Part shown: in pieces, positions 10,355-19,681 of the stretch
Layout of the letters: the number at the start of each line of letters is the position of its first letter
How positions within the stretch are numbered: position 1 is the stretch's first letter
Assembly (NCBI RefSeq): GCF_023740735.1
Contig: NZ_JAMRXH010000001.1
Location: 434,001-498,000 of the forward strand
Direction: 5' to 3'
Length of the DNA stretch: 64,000 nt
DNA from: Nocardia sp. CDC159
GTDB taxonomy: Bacteria > Actinomycetota > Actinomycetes > Mycobacteriales > Mycobacteriaceae
Program-made: the position numbers and the translations under genes
Notes under the pieces: generated by a model
What the model saw: the letters and a program-made list of their open reading frames with translations, nothing else
Database searches by the model: none
What the model was told of the DNA's origin: nothing

Positions 10355-12286
10355 CTATTCGCCCTGATGCACGCTGGCGTCGTCCAGCATGGCCGCGTGC
10401 AGCATGGCCTCGGGCACGCCCAACGCCTCGACCAGCGTCGGTGTGTGCGGGCGCAGCCGGTCCACCAGCTCGTTCACCCCGCGGCGCACGGCCTTGGCGC
10501 GCTCCACCGACATGAACCGGTGCATGATGTACCACGCCTGATTCGCCTCGATGGTCGAGTACACGAACAGATCGCAGACCCATTCGGCCAGCTCGCGCGC
10601 CTCGGGATCGTCGATGCCCGCGATGCCCTCGATGAACGCCTCCAGGATCAGCCGCTCGATATGCGCCTCGCCCGCGAGCAGGATGTGGTCCTGGGCATTG
10701 TTGAACGCCTCGAACGGATGGGTCTCCTGGGCCCGCGCGCGCAGCCGGTGCGCGGCCGTGCGCACCAAATAGTCTTCGCGATCGGCGAACAGCTGCAGCT
10801 GCACCGAGCGCCGGGCCAGATCGCCGTCGTCCACCCCCTCGTCGGAGCGGTCGCGCAGCCGCTGAATCAGCTGGCGCACACCGGAACTCTCGCGCACCAC
10901 ATCGCGGGCCATGGTCGCGGCGAAGCGCACCCAGCCCATGGCGTCCAGATCGCGCACCTCGTCGGCGTAGGCGGTCAGCAGCTCCTTGGCGACCAGCTGG
11001 GTCAGCACCAGGTTGTCGCCCTCGAAGGTGGTGAACACATCGGTGTCGGCCTTCAGCGTCACCAGCCGGTTCTCGGTGAGATAGCCTGCGCCGCCACAGG
11101 CCTCGCGACACTCCTGGATCGCGCGTGTGGCGTGGCGGGTCTGCGCGGCCTTGAGTCCGGCCGCCCGCTTCTCCAGCGCGCGCTGGGCGGTCGGATCCAG
11201 ATCCTGTCCGGTCTGGATGGCATGCATGCGCCGCACGAGGTCGTTCTGCGCGAATGCCAGCGCGAACGAGCGCGCCACCAGCGGTAGCAGTCGGCGTTGA
11301 TGACTGCGGTAGTCCAGCAGCACCACCTCTTCGCCGGATTCGGTGTCGCGGAACTGGCGACGCTTCTCGGCGTAGCGCAGCGCGATGCTCAGCGCCACCC
11401 GCGCCGCCGCGGCGGCCGCCCCGCCGACGCTGACCCGCCCGCGCACCAGCGTGCCGAGGGTGGTGAAGAAACGGCGACTCGGGTTCTCGATCTCGGAGCG
11501 GTAGGTGCCGTCGGGCTCGACGTCGGCATAGCGGTTGAGCAGATTCTCGCGCGGAATTCGCACCTGGTCGAAGCTGATTCGGCCGTTGTCCACCCCGGCG
11601 AGCCCGCCCTTGAGGCCGCAGTCCGAGGTCGTCACGCCGGGCAGGTCGTGGCCCTCGTCGTCGCGGATCGGCACCAGGAAGCAGTGCACGCCCCGACTTT
11701 CGCCGCCGGTGATCAGCTGGGCGAACACCGCCGCCACCCGGGCGTGCTCGGCCGCGCCGCCGATGTAGTCCTTGCGCGCGGAGGCCGTCGGGCTGTGCAC
11801 CACGAATTCCTGGGTGGCCGGATCGTAGGTGGCCGTGGTCTCGAGGTTGGCGACATCGCTGCCGTGCCCGGACTCGGTCATCGCGAAGCAACCCAGTAGA
11901 TCCAGCGACAGCAGCTGCTTGACCACATCGCGGTGGCGCTCGGTGCCCAGATTCTCCACCGCGCCGCCGAACAGACCCCACTGCACACCGCATTTCACCC
12001 ACAGCGACAGGTCGGCGTAGGCCAGCATCTCCAGGCCGGTCACCGCCGCGCCGGGCTCACCGGTGCCGCCGTTCTCGAGCCGGAATCCCTTTTCCGCGAG
12101 CCCGAATTCGCTCACCAGCCGCATCTGCTCGAGCACCCGCGCCCGCGCGGCGTGATAGTCCAGATAGGGATCGCCGAACAGCCGCTCGTCGCACAGCTGT
12201 CGCCGGGCCTGCTCGCGTACGTCGCGCCACGGCCCGTCGAGGGCCGCGCGTAGGTGATCCGCCGGGGACTTCGTTCCGCTCGCCAT
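10355..12286 (-). CDS. Acyl-CoA dehydrogenase/oxidase family flavoprotein
   Basis: FAD enzyme of 643 residues for the first oxidation of acyl-CoA. The length, and the active-site segment TTFEGDNLVLTQLVAKELL (Glu near residue 419), resemble peroxisomal-type acyl-CoA oxidases more than ordinary ~390-residue dehydrogenases. Other conserved pieces are CFAMTESGHGSDV (flavin and substrate contacts) and REACGGAGYLTENRLV. The long C-terminal helical domain is also oxidase-like. Whether oxygen or an electron-transfer flavoprotein accepts the electrons cannot be read from sequence. It is cotranscribed with the PAP2 gene. ATG at 12286 starts a compact N-terminus. Confidence 0.85.
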   Translation of the reverse strand: MASGTKSPADHLRAALDGPWRDVREQARRQLCDERLFGDPYLDYHAARARVLEQMRLVSEFGLAEKGFRLENGGTGEPGAAVTGLEMLAYADLSLWVKCGVQWGLFGGAVENLGTERHRDVVKQLLSLDLLGCFAMTESGHGSDVANLETTATYDPATQEFVVHSPTASARKDYIGGAAEHARVAAVFAQLITGGESRGVHCFLVPIRDDEGHDLPGVTTSDCGLKGGLAGVDNGRISFDQVRIPRENLLNRYADVEPDGTYRSEIENPSRRFFTTLGTLVRGRVSVGGAAAAAARVALSIALRYAEKRRQFRDTESGEEVVLLDYRSHQRRLLPLVARSFALAFAQNDLVRRMHAIQTGQDLDPTAQRALEKRAAGLKAAQTRHATRAIQECREACGGAGYLTENRLVTLKADTDVFTTFEGDNLVLTQLVAKELLTAYADEVRDLDAMGWVRFAATMARDVVRESSGVRQLIQRLRDRSDEGVDDGDLARRSVQLQLFADREDYLVRTAAHRLRARAQETHPFEAFNNAQDHILLAGEAHIERLILEAFIEGIAGIDDPEARELAEWVCDLFVYSTIEANQAWYIMHRFMSVERAKAVRRGVNELVDRLRPHTPTLVEALGVPEAMLHAAMLDDASVHQGE

Positions 12287-12390
12287 AACCCGACCATATC
12301 GGGGCGACCCCCGCTCGCCCCCGTGATCGGCCTCACGTGTCGTGCGCGGCGAGGCTGACGTTCGGCGTACCCGCCGCTACCTTGCGTGGT

Positions 12391-13857
12391 ATGAGCGATG
12401 AGGTCCAGACGCAACCGATCCAGGTGTTGCCGCCGCCCGCTCGACAGACGCGGCTCCGGCAGGTGCTCAGCCGCGTCGTCGATCGGTTGGTGGCCGAACG
12501 ACAGGCGACCGTGGACGCCGTCGTGCCCGCGCCGACGCCGCTGCAGCCGGTCGATCTCACCGACGACGCCCGCGTCACCCAGGTGCTGGAACTGGCCGAG
12601 CGGGTCGGCGACGTCGTGCTCGCCTCGGGGACCTCCGTCATGGACACCACCACCCAGGTCGAGTTCATCGCCTCGACCTACGGTCTGGCGCAGTGCGATA
12701 TCGACGTCACCTACAACGCGATTCGTATCTCCGCCGATCGCGGACCGTCGCTGCCGCCCGCGAGCACCATGCGGGTGGTCAACCATCGGTCGCTGGACTT
12801 CACCCGCCTCGCCGCCGTCGACCGGCTCACCCGGCGCATCCGCCGCGAGGTGGTTCCGCCGGAGGACGCGCACGCCGCGCTGGAGGCCATCACCACCGCG
12901 CCGCACCCGTACAACCGCTGGGTGGCGACCTTCGGCTGGTCGCTGCTCGCCGCGGCGATCGGATTCCTGGTGGGCGGCGGCGTCCTGGTCGCCGCGGTCA
13001 GCGCGATCGCCACCGCGCTCATCGACCGCACCAACCGCGCCCTGAACAAGCGCGGGCTGCCGTTCTTCTTCCAGGCCATCGCCGGTGGCGCGATCGCGAC
13101 CGCGCCCGCGATCGTGCTGGCCACCTTCGCCGGACATATCGAGGCCAATCCGTCGCTCATCGTCGCGGCCGGAATCACGGTGCTGCTCAGTGGATTACAA
13201 CTGGTCGGCGCGGTCGAGGACGCGATCACCGGCGCCCCGATCACCGCGGCCGCGCGCATGCTCGAGGTCATGATGATGACCGGCGGCATCATCGCCGGGG
13301 TGGCCCTGGCGCTGCGGCTGGCCGAGATGCTCAACGCGGTGTCGCCGACCATCGACATGTACTCCTCCGGCGATATCCGCAATCTGCCGCTGAAGGTCTT
13401 CGCCGGTGCGGTGGCGTCGCTGGCGTTCGCGCTGGCCTGCTACGCCGAGCGGCGGGCGCTGGCGGCGGCGGGGCTCAGCGGTGCGGCCGCGACCATCTGC
13501 TATCTGTTCGCCCAGCACGCCGGATTCGGACCGGTGGTGTCCTCCGGCGTCGCCGCGACCGTGGTCGGCCTGGCCGGTGGTCTGATGGCCCGCCGCGCGC
13601 TGACCCCGCCCCTGGTCGTCGCGATGGCCGGAATCACCCCCCTGCTACCGGGTTTGAAGGTCTATCGCGGTCTCAACGCGCTGCTCAACGATCAGCTGCT
13701 GATGGGCCTGAGCCAGCTGTTCGCCGCCTTCGCGGTCGGCTGCGCGCTGGCCGCCGGTGTGACGCTCGGCGAATGGTTCGCGCGCTTTCTGCGACGACCG
13801 CGAATCCTGCAGCGATTCCAGGGAATTCGACGGCCGGTGCTGGGCCCCGGCCAGTAG
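12391..13857 (+). CDS. thrE: Threonine/serine exporter, ThrE family
   Basis: Membrane protein of 488 residues, nearly the same size as Corynebacterium glutamicum ThrE, which exports threonine and serine. The N-terminal cytoplasmic domain (about 1-170) contains the family stretch AERVGDVVLASGTSVMDTT. About ten transmembrane helices follow, including GWSLLAAAIGFLVGGGVLVA and a C-terminal half with PPLVVAMAGITPLLPGLKVY. ATG at 12391 is chosen; upstream in-frame codons add unlikely residues. It stands alone and is convergent with the following TetR gene, separated by two bases. Confidence 0.9.
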   Translation: MSDEVQTQPIQVLPPPARQTRLRQVLSRVVDRLVAERQATVDAVVPAPTPLQPVDLTDDARVTQVLELAERVGDVVLASGTSVMDTTTQVEFIASTYGLAQCDIDVTYNAIRISADRGPSLPPASTMRVVNHRSLDFTRLAAVDRLTRRIRREVVPPEDAHAALEAITTAPHPYNRWVATFGWSLLAAAIGFLVGGGVLVAAVSAIATALIDRTNRALNKRGLPFFFQAIAGGAIATAPAIVLATFAGHIEANPSLIVAAGITVLLSGLQLVGAVEDAITGAPITAAARMLEVMMMTGGIIAGVALALRLAEMLNAVSPTIDMYSSGDIRNLPLKVFAGAVASLAFALACYAERRALAAAGLSGAAATICYLFAQHAGFGPVVSSGVAATVVGLAGGLMARRALTPPLVVAMAGITPLLPGLKVYRGLNALLNDQLLMGLSQLFAAFAVGCALAAGVTLGEWFARFLRRPRILQRFQGIRRPVLGPGQ

Positions 13858-13859
13858 CG

Positions 13860-14576
13860 TCACCGCCGCGGCAGCCCGATGCTCCGGGCGAGATCCGCCA
13901 GCGTCGCGTCGAACAGCGCGTCCGGATCTCCCACGGGCATCGGGTAATTGCCGAACACCTCGAGGGTCACATGCCCGTACAGCCGTGCCCACAGCTGGAT
14001 CATCAGATAGGTGACCCCCAGATCCAGCTTCTCGGCCGGGAACCGCTGCCCCGAGGCGCCCAGCAGGGCGGCCTGGAATCCGATCAGGTCCTGGCGCAGC
14101 GCCTCCGGAATCACCTCCGCCGACGGCGTGACGATGTCGTAGGTCGCCAGCAACCGCCCGGCCGCCGCGAGGAAGATCCGCCCGAACGGCTCGTCCACCT
14201 GCCGCATGGCACTGGGCCCGCTGCCCGCCGGGGAGGCGAACACCAGGGTGAACTCCCGCGCGTGCGCCAGCGCCCAGCGCCGAAACCCCTTGCAGATGGC
14301 GAACAGTTGCACCACCCCGTCGTCGGGCAGCTCCGCCGCCTGCGCGGCCAGCTCCACGGCCAGATCCGCGCAGATGTCCTGTCGCAACGCCGCCACCAAT
14401 TCGTCGCGGGACGCGTAGTACCGATACAGCGCGGGCGCGGTGATACCCAGCTCTCGCGCGATCGCACGCAGGGTCACCGCCTCCGGCCCGTGCTCCGCCA
14501 GAAGCTTCCTCGCCACCCTGCGAATGTCCGCATCGTTCACCGCGGGCATCCGACCCCGACGCGCGGGCTGGTTCAT
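13860..14576 (-). CDS. TetR-family regulator with WHG-type C-terminal domain, copy B
   Basis: Transcription regulator of 238 residues. HTH: EAVTLRAIARELGITAPALY followed by RYYASRDELVAAL. The C-terminal part (FRRWALAHAREFTLVFASPA, WARLYGHVTLEVFGNYP) is the WHG-type ligand and dimer domain. It is a close paralogue of the TetR at 17700-18437: both begin PARRGRMPAV and stay very similar throughout. The ATG lies inside an ATGA. The upstream bases still encode WQV-x2-E-stop in the frame that ends the P450 gene beside copy A, a likely duplication scar. Its target is unknown. Confidence 0.9.
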   Translation of the reverse strand: MNQPARRGRMPAVNDADIRRVARKLLAEHGPEAVTLRAIARELGITAPALYRYYASRDELVAALRQDICADLAVELAAQAAELPDDGVVQLFAICKGFRRWALAHAREFTLVFASPAGSGPSAMRQVDEPFGRIFLAAAGRLLATYDIVTPSAEVIPEALRQDLIGFQAALLGASGQRFPAEKLDLGVTYLMIQLWARLYGHVTLEVFGNYPMPVGDPDALFDATLADLARSIGLPRR

Positions 14577-14596
14577 TCCGCTCCGACCTGCCAGTT
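14573..14596 (-). pseudogene. Fossil of a P450 gene 3' end upstream of TetR copy B
   Basis: Read on the minus strand this segment ends AAC TGG CAG GTC GGA GCG GAA TGA (N-W-Q-V-G-A-E-stop), with the TGA overlapping the TetR ATG. The same arrangement ends the intact P450 at 18434-18457 (S-W-Q-V-A-Y-E-stop); 19 of the 24 bases are identical by eye. The likeness fades within a few codons upstream, close to the start of the NACHT gene. I infer that a P450-TetR pair was duplicated and one P450 copy was then lost. Confidence 0.55.
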
Positions 14597-14636
14597 CCGT
14601 GATTCTGTGTCAACACGAGCCTATCGGGCATAGCAT

Positions 14637-17600
14637 TTGGACGTGGCGGCGGAGGACCCCATCTCCGGCGGGCTCGCCCAACTGCTCGGCGGCCTCACCG
14701 GAGGGCTGGTGCTCGCCGGGCTGCTGGCCCTCGCGTTGAAGACGTTCGCGGACAAGCTCGGCGAGGGAATGTACGGGTTGGTCACCACGCTGCCGCGGCG
14801 GGGGTTCGAGCGGATCGCGCTGTTGCTCAGCGAGGACACCCGAATCACTCGGTATCGCACCGGGATTCCCGATCGGTACGGACGACATGTGCTCACCCGG
14901 CAGCGGCAGATCGATGTCGAGTCGGTCTACGTGCATCTGCAGTACGAACAGGGCGGGCAGCGTCACGATCTGCGCGGCAAGGTGCTCGCGGAGAAGGCCG
15001 TGCTGCTGCTCGGGGAGGCGGGCGCGGGGAAATCGCTGCTGTCGAAGTATCTGCTGCTGCGGTGGGCCGAGCAGCCGCGCAAGGTGCGTGCGGCGCAACC
15101 GATTCCGGTGCTGGTGGAGCTGCATCGGTGCACCGGCGAGGTGGACCTGGTCGGGCTGATCGCGACGCGATTTCGCCTGCCCCGGGACGCCGACGAGGCG
15201 CGGGCCCGGGAATTCGTGCTGCGCCGGCTCGATCAGGGCCGGATGCGCCTGATATTCGACGGCCTCGACGAGGTCGCCGCCGACCATCAGGCCGCCGTCG
15301 TGAGCGCGCTCGAGACGTTCCGGCAGAGCTATACCGTCGGCGAGCAGGCCAATTCCGTGATGGTGACCTGCCGCGGTTCGGCCTACACCGGCAGCCTGAG
15401 CGCGTTCGAGCCGATCACCATCGCCGATTTCGACGATTCGTCGATCCTGCGCTTCCTGGAGCGGTGGCTGGCGGTCGAGCGCTCCCCCACCGGCGGACTG
15501 ACCGAGGCCGAGGCCGCCGAATTGGGCACGGCCGAAAGCCTTTTCCACCAGATTCGCCAGCACCCGCAACTACACCAACTGGCCCGCACGCCGCTGCTAC
15601 TGAGTCTGCTCGCCGACCTCTACACCGGCAGCCTGCTCCGCCGCGGCCGCACCCTGCCCGGTTCGCGAGCGGCCTTCTACTCCCGGGTCACCGATCACAT
15701 GATCACCCGGGACCTGCTGCTGGATCGTGGCGAACGGGCGTCCCCCTACGAGCCCGGCGACAAACTGACGGTGCTGCGGCGCATCGCGCTGACCATGACC
15801 GAAACCCCCGCGGCCGAGGGCGATCGGCTCGTCATCGATCGCCAGCGCCTGCGCGCGGTCGTCTCGGAGGCGCTGGGCGCGCTCGATCTGCGCGCCGAGT
15901 ACGACCGGGAGCTGGTGCGAGACCTGCTGGACCGCAGTCAGACGCTGGTCGGCTCCGATACCGGTGAGCGGTACTGGTTCCCGCACCGCAGTTTTCAGGA
16001 GTACTTCACCGCCCGTGCCCTGGCGGGCCCGACCGGAGTCGCGCGCCTACTCGCCGGATACCGCTGCGATCCCGCCTTCTGGCGCGACACCGTGCGCTTC
16101 TGGTGCGGCCTCGACGGCAACGAGTGCTCCGAGGTGGTGCGGGAGCTGTTCGACGCCGAGGATGCCCGGGATCGGGTGCTCGCGCTGGAATGTCTGGCGG
16201 AGGCGAGCGCGATCGATCAGTCCCTCGCCGACCGCATCGTCACCCACTTCTTGGCCGAACTGCCGGTGCTGCACCATGATTCCGATGCCGACGGCGTCGG
16301 CAGGGCACTGGGAACCGTCGCCGCCCGCGACACCGATCGTGGTCGCCGGGTCCGCGAGCGGCTCGAACTCGCGGCGAGCAGGGGCGTCGCGGCGGCCGTG
16401 GACTGCCTGGCCCGGACCGGGCGGCCCGACGCCGCGCGCTATCTGGTGTCGCTGGCCGGATCGTCGCCGACCCCGGAACATGCGCGGTTCATCCGGGCGA
16501 TGGGCGATGTCGCGGTACCCGCACTGGCGGCCGCGGTCACCGACGACCGGATCTGGCCGCTGGACATTCTCGGCGAGATCGCCACGCCCAGCGCGGCATT
16601 GGAGCTGTCGCGGTTCCTGTGGGCCGGTGGCCCGCTCGTGCCGCCGGTCACCGGCCGCGGCGAGGGCGTTGCCACGCGCGCGGCCTGGTGGATCGCGGTG
16701 CTGTTGCGCGAAGCCGGAATCGAGACGGTGCTTCAGGAGCGCGGGCACGTCGATCGCGCACTCGAGATCTACGAGCAGGTGTGGGTCCCCTTCACCCATG
16801 ACCCGCACGGGCGGCTCGCCCGGATCGCGGGGCGCGTCGGCTACGCGATCGAGTTCTCCGAACCACCGCCGGGGATCGCGATCGAGCGGATCGACCCCCG
16901 GATCGGGATTTTCCTGGCCGCTCGAACCTTCCTGCAGGTCCCGTACCTGGATTCCCCCGACGAGCTCGGCCGCATGACGCCGGAGCGCACCGAGTACCTC
17001 ATGTCCGCGGAACAGGCCATGATCCGAGCACGCCGCGCCAACGGCGAGGTCCCGCAGGCGGTATTCGACCACCTGCGCGAGCACGGCATTCCGGAATCAC
17101 GGATACGACTGCTGCGGTCGTTCCCGAACGCTGTCCAGCACGCGCTGCTCAAGGGTCTCACCGACCTCATCCTCAGCTATCCGGAGGACGAGGCGGAGGC
17201 CGCCGCGCTGTGGTCGCGAGCGGCGCGCGACGCCGAGCACCACACCCGCCATCTGCACCTGGCCGCGCAGACGGCCGTGGGTTTCGTGGCGCTCGTCATC
17301 GCCGGGGTGGGCGGCTACCGAGTCGTGTCGACCGTTCGGCATTCGTGGCAGTGGGGACCGACATGGCTGGCATGGGCGATCCTCATCGTCGGCCCGCTGT
17401 CCCTGGCGGGCTGGATCGTGTCCTACGTCCTCGAGGAAATCGTCGTCACCCGGACCGACTTCGACGACGCGCTGGTGTTCTCCGGCGTGGGGTTGTTCGC
17501 GGCGATGGTCGCGGTCGCGCCCGCGGCGACGGCGACCCTCGCCGACTGGTTCGGCTGGCCCGCGACGATTCTCGGGCTCGCGCTCCCGACCGCGATGGGG

Positions 17601-17708
17601 ATCGCGGCCGAGGTCCGAGCCGGTCGACTGGACCGCGAGAGCAACAACCCCTACCGCGAGATCATGCATCGCTTCCAGCATGCCTACCCGGCGCAGCGAT
17701 CAGCGTGA
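14637..17708 (+). CDS. Membrane-anchored NACHT-type STAND NTPase
   Basis: Large NTPase of about 1023 residues. An N-terminal hydrophobic helix (about 12-32) is followed by a NACHT module: Walker A LLGEAGAGKS near residue 127, Walker B RLIFDGLDEV near 205, a sensor-like VMVTCRG, and the NACHT winged-helix signature FPHRSFQEYFTARAL near 448. A helical repeat-like region (about 480-860) could be the sensor. Four C-terminal transmembrane helices (about 875-1005) follow. Bacterial NACHT proteins of this layout include anti-phage proteins, but no effector is recognised here. The start is TTG at 14637 or GTG at 14643. It is flanked by paralogous TetR genes and its 3' end overlaps copy A by nine bases. 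Confidence 0.82.
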   Translation: MDVAAEDPISGGLAQLLGGLTGGLVLAGLLALALKTFADKLGEGMYGLVTTLPRRGFERIALLLSEDTRITRYRTGIPDRYGRHVLTRQRQIDVESVYVHLQYEQGGQRHDLRGKVLAEKAVLLLGEAGAGKSLLSKYLLLRWAEQPRKVRAAQPIPVLVELHRCTGEVDLVGLIATRFRLPRDADEARAREFVLRRLDQGRMRLIFDGLDEVAADHQAAVVSALETFRQSYTVGEQANSVMVTCRGSAYTGSLSAFEPITIADFDDSSILRFLERWLAVERSPTGGLTEAEAAELGTAESLFHQIRQHPQLHQLARTPLLLSLLADLYTGSLLRRGRTLPGSRAAFYSRVTDHMITRDLLLDRGERASPYEPGDKLTVLRRIALTMTETPAAEGDRLVIDRQRLRAVVSEALGALDLRAEYDRELVRDLLDRSQTLVGSDTGERYWFPHRSFQEYFTARALAGPTGVARLLAGYRCDPAFWRDTVRFWCGLDGNECSEVVRELFDAEDARDRVLALECLAEASAIDQSLADRIVTHFLAELPVLHHDSDADGVGRALGTVAARDTDRGRRVRERLELAASRGVAAAVDCLARTGRPDAARYLVSLAGSSPTPEHARFIRAMGDVAVPALAAAVTDDRIWPLDILGEIATPSAALELSRFLWAGGPLVPPVTGRGEGVATRAAWWIAVLLREAGIETVLQERGHVDRALEIYEQVWVPFTHDPHGRLARIAGRVGYAIEFSEPPPGIAIERIDPRIGIFLAARTFLQVPYLDSPDELGRMTPERTEYLMSAEQAMIRARRANGEVPQAVFDHLREHGIPESRIRLLRSFPNAVQHALLKGLTDLILSYPEDEAEAAALWSRAARDAEHHTRHLHLAAQTAVGFVALVIAGVGGYRVVSTVRHSWQWGPTWLAWAILIVGPLSLAGWIVSYVLEEIVVTRTDFDDALVFSGVGLFAAMVAVAPAATATLADWFGWPATILGLALPTAMGIAAEVRAGRLDRESNNPYREIMHRFQHAYPAQRSA

Positions 17709-18437
17709 TCCGCTGTCCCCCAGACCGATCGACAACCCGATATCGGCCAGCGTCGCGTCGAACAGCGCATCGGCATCGGTCACCGTCAGCGGATAGTTCC
17801 CGAACGCCTCGAGCGTCACATGCCCGTACAGTCGCGCCCAGGACTGGATCATCGCGTAACTCACCCCCAGGTTCAGCTTCTCGGCCGGGAACTTCACCCC
17901 CGACTCCGCCAGTACCCGCAGCAATTCGCGCTGGAAGGTGGTCAGATCCGCGCGCAGCCCCTCGGGGATGAATTCCGTTGGCGGGGTGATGATCTCGTAT
18001 TCGAGCAGCAGGCGCCCGGCGGCGGTGAGGAACAACCGGCCCACCGGCTCGCCGAACTGGCGCATGGCACTGGGGCCGCCGGGACCGGCCGGGGAGGCGA
18101 AGACCAGGGTGAATTCGCGGGAGTGGGTCAGCGCCCAGTGCCGGAAGCCGCGGCAGATGGCGAAGAAGCGGGCCGCGGCGTCGTCGGGGGCGGACTCGTG
18201 GGCGGCGGTCAGCTCGACCGCGAGATCCGCGCGAACGTCCGCGCGCAGGGTGGCCAGCAGATCGTCGCGCGAGGCGTAGTAGCGGTAGAGCGCGGGCGCG
18301 GTGATACCGAGCTCGCGCGCGATCGCGCGCAGGGTCACCGCCTCCGGACCCTGCTGGACCAGAAGCGATCTCGCCACCCGCCGGATGTCCGCGTCGGTGA
18401 CCGCGGGCATCCGGCCCCTGCGCGCGGGGGATGTCAT
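17700..18437 (-). CDS. TetR-family regulator with WHG-type C-terminal domain, copy A
   Basis: Regulator of 245 residues with the same design as copy B: HTH EAVTLRAIARELGITAPALY followed by RYYASRDDLLATL, and a WHG-type C-terminal domain (FRHWALTHSREFTLVFASPA, WARLYGHVTLEAFGNYP). The ATG overlaps the P450 stop as ATGA, so it is translationally coupled to the CYP125-type gene and shares its operator-bearing promoter. It may sense a steroid or lipid ligand linked to that enzyme; that is inference. A long open frame upstream on this strand runs through the P450 gene in the wrong phase and is not part of this protein. Confidence 0.9.
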   Translation of the reverse strand: MTSPARRGRMPAVTDADIRRVARSLLVQQGPEAVTLRAIARELGITAPALYRYYASRDDLLATLRADVRADLAVELTAAHESAPDDAAARFFAICRGFRHWALTHSREFTLVFASPAGPGGPSAMRQFGEPVGRLFLTAAGRLLLEYEIITPPTEFIPEGLRADLTTFQRELLRVLAESGVKFPAEKLNLGVSYAMIQSWARLYGHVTLEAFGNYPLTVTDADALFDATLADIGLSIGLGDSGSR

Positions 18438-19669
18438 TCGTATGCGACCTGCCAGCTCTTGATGCCGTTCAACCACCCCGAGCGTAGCCGCTTCGGCTCG
18501 GAGATCTGGCGCAAGTTCGGCATCACGTCGGCGATCGCGTTGAAGATCAGATCCAGTTGCAGCCGAGCCAGATTCGCGCCGAGGCAGTAGTGCGTGCCGG
18601 TGCCGCCGAAGCCGACGTGCGGGTTGGGGTTGCGCGTGACGTCGAAATCGAAGGGCTTGTCGAAATGCTCCTCGTCGAAATTGGCCGAGGCATAGAACAA
18701 CCCGACCCGCTGGCCCTGCCGGATCGGGGTGCCGCCGATCTCGGTGTCGCAGGTGGTGGTGCGCTGGAAGGCGGTGACCGGGGTGGCCCAGCGGACGATC
18801 TCGTCGGGTGCGGTGCGCGGGCGCTCGGCCTTGTAGAGCTCCCACTGTTCGGGGTGATCCACGAACGCCTTCATGCCGTGCGTGGTGGCATTGCGGGTGG
18901 TCTCGTTGCCCGCGGTGGACAGCAGGATGACGAACCAGGCGAATTCCTCGGCGCTCAGCGCCTCACCGTCGCGGTCGGCCCGCAGCAGCGTGGTGGCGAT
19001 ATCGTCCATCGGACAGCGCTGCTTCTCCTCGGCCAGATTGTAGGCGTAGCCCATGATCTGGGCATTGGCCATCCGGAAATCGCCGTCGAAGTCAGGATCG
19101 TCGTAGGAGATCATGTGATTGGTCCACTCGAAGATCTTGCGCCGATCCTCCTGCGGAATGCCGACCAGCTCGGCGATGGTCTGCAGGGGCAGCTCGCAGG
19201 CGACCTGCTGGACGAAGTCGCCGCCGCCGGCCCTGCGGGCCTCGTGCACGATGCGCTCGGCACGCTCGGTGAGCGCGGCGCGCAGGCTCTCCACCGCGCG
19301 CGGGGTGAAGCCCTTGGAGATGATGCGCCTGCTCTTTGTGTGCACGGGCGGATCCATGTTGATCAGCAGTCCCTGCTGGATATCGATCTCCGCGCGGGTG
19401 ATGTCTGAATTGAACCGGATGATCGCCGAATTCGCGGTGGAGGAGAAGATCTCGGGATGTTTGGAGATCTCCTTGATGTGGTCGAGCTTGGTGACGACCC
19501 AGTAGCCGCCGTCGTCGAAGCCGCTGACCCCGGGCGGCTGCGGATTCCACCACACCGGCGCGGTGCGGCGCAGCTCGGCGAACTCCTCGATCGGCAACCG
19601 GCTCGCCCACAGGTCCGGATCGGTGAAGTCGAACCCGGCGGGAATGGAGGGGACGGACGGAGCGGACAC
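18434..19669 (-). CDS. Cytochrome P450, CYP125-type (steroid C26/27 hydroxylase)
   Basis: Heme monooxygenase of 411 residues. I-helix motif LLSTAGNETTRNATT, ExxR in DEIVRW, then PVTAFQRTTT, and the heme-binding loop VGFGGTGTHYCLGANLAR with Cys near residue 362. The ends IPAGFDFTDPDLWASRLP and RLRSGWLNGIKSWQV resemble M. tuberculosis CYP125A1, which oxidises the cholesterol side chain. GTG at 19669 is chosen because AAAGGAGGTACC (19682-19671) precedes it. A KstR-type operator overlaps that site. It heads a two-gene operon with TetR copy A. Steroid oxidation is strongly suggested, exact substrate unproven. Confidence 0.88.
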   Translation of the reverse strand: MSAPSVPSIPAGFDFTDPDLWASRLPIEEFAELRRTAPVWWNPQPPGVSGFDDGGYWVVTKLDHIKEISKHPEIFSSTANSAIIRFNSDITRAEIDIQQGLLINMDPPVHTKSRRIISKGFTPRAVESLRAALTERAERIVHEARRAGGGDFVQQVACELPLQTIAELVGIPQEDRRKIFEWTNHMISYDDPDFDGDFRMANAQIMGYAYNLAEEKQRCPMDDIATTLLRADRDGEALSAEEFAWFVILLSTAGNETTRNATTHGMKAFVDHPEQWELYKAERPRTAPDEIVRWATPVTAFQRTTTCDTEIGGTPIRQGQRVGLFYASANFDEEHFDKPFDFDVTRNPNPHVGFGGTGTHYCLGANLARLQLDLIFNAIADVMPNLRQISEPKRLRSGWLNGIKSWQVAYE

Positions 19670-19681
19670 GGGTACCTCCTT

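Noticed and set aside
12693..14633. Plus-strand open frame of 646 codons
   Set aside because: It is a shadow over thrE and the antisense of TetR copy B.
17700..18845. Apparent longer protein joining TetR copy A to upstream sequence
   Set aside because: The upstream part lies in the wrong phase inside the P450 gene; the TetR starts at the ATGA overlap at 18437.
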